A stretch of DNA of 64,000 bases from an uncultured Prochlorococcus sp. GTDB lineage: Bacteria > Cyanobacteriota > Cyanobacteriia > PCC-6307 > Cyanobiaceae. The stretch spans positions 62,001-126,000 of the forward strand of contig CACNCF010000003.1 of assembly GCA_902618795.1 (NCBI GenBank), given 5' to 3'. The translations under genes and the position numbers were made by a program. This document shows, piece by piece, positions 56,718 through 64,000 of the stretch. The notes under the pieces are model-generated. The model saw nothing but the letters and a program-made list of their open reading frames with translations. It ran no database searches and was not told the origin of the DNA. How positions within the stretch are numbered: the stretch's first letter is position 1; every line of letters starts with the position of its first letter.

Positions 56718-58136
56718 TTGAATTCTCTTCATTTAAAAAGTTTTACAAGATGCAAAAGAAAAGCATGGCTAGATTTTAAGGGTAAAAAATCTTTTGAAGT
56801 TTGGTCTCCCCATAAAGCTATAGATAAAATTAATCAGTTTCAAATTTTCTCTGAATTTTGTAATGGTGAAATATATACAGGATTAAAAGCCTGTGAAAAT
56901 GGTTATCAAGGGGTAATTGGATTAAAAATCAAAGGAAATCTTTTTCAAAATATAAACGCAGAGATACTTCCACAATTACTTTTAAAGACTAAAGGTAAAA
57001 GTAAATGGGGACAATATAAATATTTACCTGCTGTTTATAAGTTAGGCCACAAAACAACTAAAGAACATTTATTCGACTTAGCTTTTAGTTCTATGATATT
57101 GGAACCTTTTCAAGAATCTAAAATTGAGAAAGGATTAGTAATTTCAACTTTTTATAAAAAAGTTAAAGTTGAGGAAATTTATTTAAATAAAAAATTAAGA
57201 AAAAAAGTTTTAAATGTTTTATTAAATTTGAATGAATGCTTGGAGGGATCTATACCAGAAATAACTCAAGATAGAAAAAAATGTACTATTTGTTCCTGGC
57301 AAAAATTTTGTGACAAAGAAGCAAAAGAAAATGGATATCTAACAGATATAGATGGAATAGGGTTCAAAACGGCCTCATTACTCAAAACAAACGGAATAAC
57401 TAATACCCAAACATTAGCTTCGTACAGCGAAAAAAAACTTGGAGAGAAATTATCTAAATTCAAAGATCAGAAGTATGAAAAAGCATCCATATTCGTAAAG
57501 CAAGCACAAGCATATATCTCTGGAGAACCATATTTCATTTCCAATAAAAATAATGCGGAAGATCTATTAGAAAAACTATGTTCGGGATTTTATATATTTG
57601 ATATTGAGTCAAATCCAGATGATAAGCATGACTTTTTATATGGTTTTTTAAAAATAAATAAATTGTTTATAAAAAAAGAAGAACTTATTTATAAACCAAT
57701 TTTGAATCTAAAAAACAATAAAGGAGAATCTTACAGGGAGATAGTTGAAATACTTTTTTCACAGAAGGAATGGCCAGTTTTACATTACGGAGAAACTGAA
57801 AAGATAGCAATAATTAATATTGCTAAAAACCTAAATTTCAGTGTTGAAGAAATTGATTCACTTGCCTCAAGATTTATAGACTTACATACCTTAATACGAA
57901 AGTCTTGGATATTACCACTAAAAAACTATGGCTTAAAAACTGTTTCTAATTGGCTTGGATTTGAATGGATGCAGAAAAATGTAAGTGGCTCGAAAGCCCT
58001 TTATTGGTGGATTCAATATCAAATTACAGGAAACGAAATATTTTTAAAAAAAATTATCCTATATAACAAAGATGATTGTATGGCAACACTAAAAATTGCA
58101 GAATATTTAATCAAAAATCAATTAAAGAAAAATTGA
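56718..58136 (+). CDS. TM0106-type RecB/Cas4-like nuclease fused to HhH and RNase H-like exonuclease domains
   Basis: N-terminal CKRKAWLDFKG, CTICSWQKFC (CX2CX5C), IDGIGFKTASLLKTNGI (HhH), YIFDIESNPDD...YNKDDCMATLKIAEYL; TTG start. Confidence 0.8.
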   Translation: MNSLHLKSFTRCKRKAWLDFKGKKSFEVWSPHKAIDKINQFQIFSEFCNGEIYTGLKACENGYQGVIGLKIKGNLFQNINAEILPQLLLKTKGKSKWGQYKYLPAVYKLGHKTTKEHLFDLAFSSMILEPFQESKIEKGLVISTFYKKVKVEEIYLNKKLRKKVLNVLLNLNECLEGSIPEITQDRKKCTICSWQKFCDKEAKENGYLTDIDGIGFKTASLLKTNGITNTQTLASYSEKKLGEKLSKFKDQKYEKASIFVKQAQAYISGEPYFISNKNNAEDLLEKLCSGFYIFDIESNPDDKHDFLYGFLKINKLFIKKEELIYKPILNLKNNKGESYREIVEILFSQKEWPVLHYGETEKIAIINIAKNLNFSVEEIDSLASRFIDLHTLIRKSWILPLKNYGLKTVSNWLGFEWMQKNVSGSKALYWWIQYQITGNEIFLKKIILYNKDDCMATLKIAEYLIKNQLKKN

Positions 58137-58958
58137 TCCTACAGATTTATTAATGATAATTTTTCCAAAAATTTCTGAGAAAAAATAATTTCCTTCGTCT
58201 AAATATTTTCTTTTTATCATTGCTAAACCTTTTATTTGAGAATCCGATTTAAAAAAACTAGTGATTTTGCCTACAGAAATATCCTTAGCAGAATTTATAT
58301 ATAAATTTTTATCTTCATTGTCTAAATTCAAATTAGATTCAAATGATTTCCAAATTCTTATTTCCTGTTTTAAAGAAGAAACATTTTTTATTTTTGACAT
58401 TGTTTCTTGTCCTAAATAACAACCTTTATTAAAATCTATAAGATCTTGAAATCCAAGCTCAAGAGGATTATTTTTTCCGTTTATTTCCATTCCCAATGAG
58501 GGTATTGCCTGATTAATCTTCCAAAGTTTTAAATCATTAGGATTTAATAGATTTAGTTTATTTTTATATATTTCAAATTCATTACCTTCTGTTTTAAAGA
58601 AAATAGGCTGGTAATTTCTCCATGAACTAGATTCATCAATTTCCTGAATTCTATTTATCAAGAAAGGTTCACTTAGAAGTACATCGTCCGCTGGAAAAAT
58701 AATTTGATTAAAGTAATCAATTATTTCATTAGTGTTACCCGCCAAGATTATTACTTCTAAGTTTCTTTCTAAAAAATTAATTTCAATTAATGACCTTAGA
58801 ACTCCATTTGGAGTTAACCAACAAGTTTTGATAACTTTATTTTCTGAATTGAGAATATTACCAGTTGTTATTCCATTCAAAAATTTTCTGGCATCTTTTC
58901 CAGTAACAGAAAAACAATCAAATTTTTCAACCCAAAAATTTTTTTTTATATCTTGCAT
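58122..58958 (-). CDS. YgfZ/GcvT-like folate-binding protein
   Basis: ITGKDARKFLNGITTGNI-like N-terminus and NKGCYLGQETMSKIK (KGCYxGQE motif). Confidence 0.9.
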   Translation of the reverse strand: MQDIKKNFWVEKFDCFSVTGKDARKFLNGITTGNILNSENKVIKTCWLTPNGVLRSLIEINFLERNLEVIILAGNTNEIIDYFNQIIFPADDVLLSEPFLINRIQEIDESSSWRNYQPIFFKTEGNEFEIYKNKLNLLNPNDLKLWKINQAIPSLGMEINGKNNPLELGFQDLIDFNKGCYLGQETMSKIKNVSSLKQEIRIWKSFESNLNLDNEDKNLYINSAKDISVGKITSFFKSDSQIKGLAMIKRKYLDEGNYFFSEIFGKIIINKSVGSIFL

Positions 58959-58968
58959 TTTTAAATAA

Positions 58969-59529
58969 TTAAAAAAAGTCTTTTATTGTAAAAAGACTCT
59001 TTAATTTAACATTTTCATCCTCAAGGGCTTCTAATCCCCCTTCTTGCCTATCAACTATAGATAAAACTTCCTCAACAACATAATTATTTTCGCGTAACTT
59101 TTGTATAGCTTTTATCACTGAACCAGCAGTTGTAACGACATCCTCTAAGACAGTTACCAAAGTTCCTTCTTCTAATATAGGGCCCTCTATTCCAGCTTTG
59201 GTACCGTATTTTTTGATTTCTTTCCTAATTATTAAACCATCTAGGTCTAGCCCATGCAAAGATGCTTTGAGAATTAATCCACTAACTATAGGGTCTGCAC
59301 CTAATGTCAATCCAGCAACTGCTTTTGACCTTGAGTCCTTTAACTCTAAAAATAAATCACTTATTAAGTTTAAGCCTTCGCCATTTAATGATACTGGTTT
59401 ACAATTTAAATAATGGCTGCTTTTTTTTCCTGAAGATAAAGTGAAGTTTCCTTTCTTGTAAGATTTTTCAATTAACTGTTTTAACAATTTTGCTTTATTT
59501 AAATCATACTTTTCTGAAAATTTGCTCAT
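58969..59529 (-). CDS. pyrE: Orotate phosphoribosyltransferase
   Basis: [61 protein letters not shown]. Confidence 0.95.
   Translation of the reverse strand: MSKFSEKYDLNKAKLLKQLIEKSYKKGNFTLSSGKKSSHYLNCKPVSLNGEGLNLISDLFLELKDSRSKAVAGLTLGADPIVSGLILKASLHGLDLDGLIIRKEIKKYGTKAGIEGPILEEGTLVTVLEDVVTTAGSVIKAIQKLRENNYVVEEVLSIVDRQEGGLEALEDENVKLKSLFTIKDFF
58970..58998 (-). terminator. Intrinsic terminator overlapping the 3' coding end of pyrE
   Basis: Minus strand AGTCTTTTtacaatAAAAGACTTTTTTT encodes SLFTIKDFF*. Confidence 0.65.
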
Positions 59530-59670
59530 TAGTAAAAGTTAATTTTATAATTAAAGATTAGAAGAAAAAAAAGAAATCTCACAAAAACTTTCAAATGAGG
59601 TGTTTTTTGAAATATTGTTTTTATATTGTATATTGAAATTCAATGTAATTAAAATTACATAAATTCCCTT

Positions 59671-59743
59671 GGGGGTGTAGCAATCTGGTGAATGCACCAA
59701 ACTCATAATTTGGCTAAGGCGAGTTCGATCCTCGCCACCCCCA
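59671..59743 (+). tRNA. tRNA-Met (CAT)
   Basis: GGGGGTGTAGCAATCTGGTGAATGCACCAAACTCATAATTTGGCTAAGGCGAGTTCGATCCTCGCCACCCCCA; could be elongator Met or the CAU tRNA-Ile precursor. Confidence 0.92.
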
Positions 59744-59761
59744 TTATTCATTTGTCATTGA

Positions 59762-61030
59762 ATGAAAATAACTCTACTTTTATTTCTTTTATTTTTCCCG
59801 GCTTTTTTTGCAGCAAGTGAACTCTCTTTTTTACTAATAAGGCCAAGTAAAGTTTTAAGGTTAATAGAAGAAAAAAAGAAGGGAGCATTTTCAATTTTAA
59901 AAATTCAAAAACGATTTAGATCCTCATTAATTGCTTCTCAATTTGGAGTAACAATTTCATTAATTGCAATTGGATGGATAAGCAATAACCTGGCTAATGA
60001 TTATTGGAAAAGCAATATTTTATCAAATAGATTTTATGATCTTATGTTATTTTTATTTGTTGTTTTAGTTGTTACTCTTGTTTCGGGATTAATTCCAAAA
60101 GCTTTAGTAATTAACAATCCAGAATCTGCTGCATTAAGGTTAACCACAATATTCGATGCCGTAAGAAAAGCTATGAATCCTATAGTGAAAACAATAGAAT
60201 TCTTTGCTTGCGCCTGTTTAGGCTTGTTCAATTTAAATAACAAATGGGATTCTTTAAACTCGGGTTTATCTGCTGGAGAATTAGAAACTCTTATAGAAAC
60301 AGATAACGTAACAGGTTTAAAACCAGATGAGAAGAATATTCTTGAAGGAGTTTTTGCTTTAAAAGATACACAGGTTAAAGAAGTGATGATTCCAAGATCT
60401 GAAATGGTAACTTTGCCAAAAAATATAACCTTTTCAGAACTTATGAAACAGGTATATAAAACTCGACATGCTCGCTTCTTTGTGATTGGTGAATCCTTAG
60501 ATGATGTATTAGGTGTATTAGATTTGCGTTATCTAGCTAAGCCAATATCAAAAGGTGAAATGGAAGCCGATACATTATTAGAGCCATTCCTTTTACCAGT
60601 GACAAAAATAATAGAAACATGTTCACTAGCAGAAATATTTCCAATAGTAAGAGACTACAATCCTTTCTTACTAGTAGTTGATGAACACGGTGGAACAGAG
60701 GGGCTTATAACTGCAGCTGATCTAAATGGCGAAATAGTTGGAGAAGAAATGCTCAATAATAGAATTTATTCAGACATGAGAATGTTAGATAATTTCTCTA
60801 AAAAATGGTCAATAGCTGGAAAATCAGAAATTATTGAAATCAATAAAAAGTTAGGATGTTCTATTCCAGAAGGTACTGATTATCATACTCTTGCTGGATT
60901 TATGTTAGAAAGATTTCAAATGGTTCCAAAAATTGGCGACGTTTTAGATTTTAATAACATTAAATTTGAGGTTATTTCTATGTCAGGTCCAAAAATTGAT
61001 CGTGTTAAAATAACTCTTCCCAAAAGCTAA
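59762..61030 (+). CDS. CNNM/CorC-HlyC family CBS-domain membrane protein
   Basis: DUF21-like TM region, DTQVKEVMIPRSEMVTLPKNITFSELM, VVDEHGGTEGLITAADLNGEIVGE. Confidence 0.92.
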   Translation: MKITLLLFLLFFPAFFAASELSFLLIRPSKVLRLIEEKKKGAFSILKIQKRFRSSLIASQFGVTISLIAIGWISNNLANDYWKSNILSNRFYDLMLFLFVVLVVTLVSGLIPKALVINNPESAALRLTTIFDAVRKAMNPIVKTIEFFACACLGLFNLNNKWDSLNSGLSAGELETLIETDNVTGLKPDEKNILEGVFALKDTQVKEVMIPRSEMVTLPKNITFSELMKQVYKTRHARFFVIGESLDDVLGVLDLRYLAKPISKGEMEADTLLEPFLLPVTKIIETCSLAEIFPIVRDYNPFLLVVDEHGGTEGLITAADLNGEIVGEEMLNNRIYSDMRMLDNFSKKWSIAGKSEIIEINKKLGCSIPEGTDYHTLAGFMLERFQMVPKIGDVLDFNNIKFEVISMSGPKIDRVKITLPKS

Positions 61031-61080
61031 ATGTGACTCCCTATAGAGGATAATGATAATAAATATATGGATTTAAAATT

Positions 61081-62085
61081 ATGCAACCAACCTCATCACC
61101 CGTAAAGGTTGGAGTAATAGGTATAGGGAATATGGGCTGGCATCATGCTCGAGTATTAAGTTTACTCAAAGATGCAAATCTCATTGGAGTTGCAGATCCA
61201 AATGAAGAGAGAGGCAAATTAGCTATCGAGCAATTTCAATGTGAATGGTTCAAAAATTATCAGGACTTAATTCCAAAAGTTGATGCTATCTGTATTGCTG
61301 TTCCTACACTTCTTCATCACAAAGTAGGACTAGATTGTCTCAAGGGAGGTGCTAACGTTCTCATTGAAAAACCAATTGCAGCTAACGAGTTGGAAGCAAA
61401 ATCTTTAATAGAGGCCTCTAATGCAAGTAACTGTTTATTACAAGTTGGGCATATTGAAAGATTTAATCCTGCTTTTAGAGAATTAAATAAAATAGTAAGT
61501 AATGAAGAAATTGTTGTTTTAGAAGCAAGGAGGCACAGTCCTAATGCAGAAAGAGCAAATGACGTTTCTGTAGTAATGGATTTAATGATTCATGACATTG
61601 ATCTCATTTTAGAGCTTGTAAACTCAAAAATACAAAAATTAGCAGCAGTTGGAGGAAGAAATAGCGAAGGATTAATAGATTATGTCAATGCTACTTTAGT
61701 TTTTGAAAATAATGTTATTGCAAGCCTAACTGCAAGCAAAATGAGTCACAAAAAAATTAGAAATTTGAGTGCTCATTGCCAAAATGGCCTAGTAGAAACT
61801 GATTTCTTAAATCATTCTTTACAAATCCACCGAAAGTCTCATGAATCATACTCCGCAGAGCATGGAGAATTAGTTTATAGAAATGATGGATATGTCGAAG
61901 AAGTTAGCACAACCTCCATTGAACCTCTTTATGCAGAACTAGAGCATTTTCTTAAATGCGTTCAGGGTAAAGAAATACCTGAGGTAGATGGTAAGCAAGC
62001 CTCAAGAGCATTAAAAATTGCTGATTTTATAGAAAGTGCTGTAGATAATTCTGGAGATGCAGTTTTACTCGAAAATCCCTTCTAA
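61081..62085 (+). CDS. Gfo/Idh/MocA-family oxidoreductase
   Basis: VGVIGIGNMGWHHARVLSLL, CIAVPTLLHHKVGLDCLKGGANVLIEKPIA. Confidence 0.92.
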   Translation: MQPTSSPVKVGVIGIGNMGWHHARVLSLLKDANLIGVADPNEERGKLAIEQFQCEWFKNYQDLIPKVDAICIAVPTLLHHKVGLDCLKGGANVLIEKPIAANELEAKSLIEASNASNCLLQVGHIERFNPAFRELNKIVSNEEIVVLEARRHSPNAERANDVSVVMDLMIHDIDLILELVNSKIQKLAAVGGRNSEGLIDYVNATLVFENNVIASLTASKMSHKKIRNLSAHCQNGLVETDFLNHSLQIHRKSHESYSAEHGELVYRNDGYVEEVSTTSIEPLYAELEHFLKCVQGKEIPEVDGKQASRALKIADFIESAVDNSGDAVLLENPF

Positions 62086-62114
62086 TACAAATAATCTAAA
62101 CAACTCAAATAATT

Positions 62115-62255
62115 TTATTTAAATCCAACTGCAGCTTGCCAAACAAATACTAATAAAAAGAAAAATAAAGGAATAAGTGGAAGAACATCAACAGTTGGAG
62201 CGAAGGCCTTGTAAGCCTCGGGCAATTCAGCGAATGTATTAAATAGAATAAGCAC
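62115..62255 (-). CDS. psbK: Photosystem II reaction center protein K
   Basis: GTG-start (V/M)[45 protein letters not shown], 46 aa, read manually. Confidence 0.94.
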
Positions 62256-62289
62256 CTTTTTTGATAATTTAATTAATTATGATAAGACG

Positions 62290-63408
62290 TTACCACGTAT
62301 AGTGAGCAATAGAGGATGTTTTCCAAGGAGCGAAATCATTTGTAAAACAATTATCTCTAATTGCAGTAGAAATTGCATTGGTAAATCTTATTAAGTGAGC
62401 AATATTATGCAAACTTATGAGGGTTAGGCCTAATATTTCGTCATTTCTAATTAGATGATGCAAATATGCTCGAGAATAAGATTTACATGTCTCGCATTTA
62501 CAAGTTTTGTCAATTGGAGAAAAGTCATTTTTAAATCGAGCATTTCGCAAATTCAATCTTTCATCATTAAAAAATGCAGTTCCATGTCTTCCCAGTCTTG
62601 TAGGCAAAACACAGTCAAATATATCGAATCCATTTGCTACAGCTAAAGAAATTTCTCTTAAAGAGCCAATTCCCATTAAATATCTTGGTTTATTTATTGG
62701 CAAGAATTTCGGAACGTAATTAATTACACTATGTATTTCTTCGACTGCCTCACCAACACTTACACCTCCCACTGCTATTCCAGGCAGATCAAAAGAGCTT
62801 GTATATTTTGCGCTATATTCTCTCAATCTCGGATACTTACCACCTTGAACTATACCGAATAATGCTTGATTGGATTTCTGATGAGTCTCGATACATTTTT
62901 GCAACCATGAGTGAGTTCTTTGTAAAGAATCCTCAATATCATTTTCATTAGCTGTATGCGGAGGACAATGATCAAATGCCATCGCAACATCCGATCCAAG
63001 ATCCATTTGAATCTGTATTACTTTTTCAGGTGATAAAAAAACATGACTACCATCTCTTGGATTTTTGAATTCCACACCTTTATCAGAAATATTATTTAAT
63101 TTAGCCAAACTAAAAACTTGATATCCTCCTGAATCAGTGAGAATAGGCTTAGACCAATTCATGAACTTATGTATTCCGCCAGATTCTTTTACTAATTTTT
63201 CTCCAGGTTGTAAATGAAGATGAAAGGTATTTGAGAGAATCATTTCTGATCCTGCAGAGGTTAACTGCTTAGATGAAATTCCTTTAACCGTTGCCAAAGT
63301 GCCCACAGGCATAAATTTTGGTGTATTTACCTCACCATGAGGTGTATGAAATATCCCAGTTCTAGCCTCTGTATTACTGCAATTCGATGTAATTTCAAAT
63401 TTAAACAC
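62290..63408 (-). CDS. tgt: Queuine tRNA-ribosyltransferase
   Basis: [71 protein letters not shown]. Confidence 0.97.
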   Translation of the reverse strand: MFKFEITSNCSNTEARTGIFHTPHGEVNTPKFMPVGTLATVKGISSKQLTSAGSEMILSNTFHLHLQPGEKLVKESGGIHKFMNWSKPILTDSGGYQVFSLAKLNNISDKGVEFKNPRDGSHVFLSPEKVIQIQMDLGSDVAMAFDHCPPHTANENDIEDSLQRTHSWLQKCIETHQKSNQALFGIVQGGKYPRLREYSAKYTSSFDLPGIAVGGVSVGEAVEEIHSVINYVPKFLPINKPRYLMGIGSLREISLAVANGFDIFDCVLPTRLGRHGTAFFNDERLNLRNARFKNDFSPIDKTCKCETCKSYSRAYLHHLIRNDEILGLTLISLHNIAHLIRFTNAISTAIRDNCFTNDFAPWKTSSIAHYTW

Positions 63409-63506
63409 GATAATTTATAAAATTTTTTGATCCTTTTTCATTAATCTAACCTATTATTTAATATTGAATCTATTTTTATCTCATCAAAAAATATTTAATA
63501 AAAAAT

Positions 63507-64000
63507 TTGGCAGGTTCTTGGATTTTCTATACGACATTTCCAAAGATACCTTTAATTAATCCCGAATTTAAAAATATTGCACAATTTGCGCCGCCGTTAG
63601 GATTTTTTATTGGAACAATACAGAGTTATATTTTTCTTTTTTTAAGAACAAACTCTTGGTCAATTTATACATCTGCATTAATTTGTTTAGCTTCAGGATA
63701 TTTAATTACTGGTGGTCTCCACCTCGATGGTTTAATGGATACATTCGATGGTATTTTTGCAGGTAAAAAGAGACGTTTAAAAGCCATGAAAGACAGTAAA
63801 GTTGGTTCCTTTGGTGTTCAAGCTTTAGTTTTTATAACCTTAATTCAAATTGCTTGCATACTGAAAATTCAAAACCTAATAATTTTTGTTTTACCTATAT
63901 GCTTATTTTGGGGAAGATTTTCAAATTTATTTTTTATAGAAAAGTTTAAATATATTAGTTATAAGAAAAAATCTATTAGTCACAAAAAGTTTTGGAATGG
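63507..64000 (+). CDS. cobS: Adenosylcobinamide-GDP ribazoletransferase (cobalamin synthase), 3' truncated by window
   Basis: AGSWIFYTTFPKIPLINPEFKNIAQFAPPLGFFIG...SGYLITGGLHLDGLMDTFDGIFAGKKRRLKAMKDSKVGSFGV; probable TTG start. Confidence 0.88.
   Translation, partial: MAGSWIFYTTFPKIPLINPEFKNIAQFAPPLGFFIGTIQSYIFLFLRTNSWSIYTSALICLASGYLITGGLHLDGLMDTFDGIFAGKKRRLKAMKDSKVGSFGVQALVFITLIQIACILKIQNLIIFVLPICLFWGRFSNLFFIEKFKYISYKKKSISHKKFWN

Noticed and set aside
59551-59751. 66-aa minus-strand ORF (MNNGGGEDRTRLSQ...)
   Set aside because: Reads antisense through tRNA-Met; the N-terminus is translated tRNA.
62455-62719. Plus-strand ORFs antisense to tgt
   Set aside because: Shadow ORFs of a confidently identified tgt gene.

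Overview
The window is an AT-rich, densely packed chromosomal segment of a marine picocyanobacterium. Gene content (psaE, psbB/T/M/K, psbEFLJ, petB/D, ndhCKJ, chlD, and a reduced cpeB/cpeS pair without other phycobilisome genes) best fits high-light-type Prochlorococcus; strain cannot be fixed from sequence reading alone. It holds one complete rRNA operon on the minus strand (16S-tRNA-Ile-tRNA-Ala-23S-5S), three further tRNAs (Thr, Phe, Met), about 55 recognisable protein genes, and several mini-proteins missing from the ORF track (psbM, psbT, psbF, psbK, and unnamed 30-, 55- and 59-aa ORFs). No CRISPR array, transposase or integrase was seen. Most of the window is ordinary core genome. The most unusual locus is about 1 kb downstream of tRNA-Phe (26737-27886). 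A partial copy of the tRNA 3' end lies 1049 bp away, with repeated GTATGGAAC-type motifs near both edges and one orphan ORF between them. This looks like a very small, recombinase-less tRNA-targeted island or the remnant of one. Other points worth checking are the relic phycoerythrin locus, a Cas4-like Fe-S nuclease/exonuclease fusion that may have lost a catalytic residue, an NDH-2-like/SelD fusion, a terminator embedded in the pyrE C-terminus, a 9-bp tandem repeat in minE, and a 600-bp non-coding region upstream of 16S.
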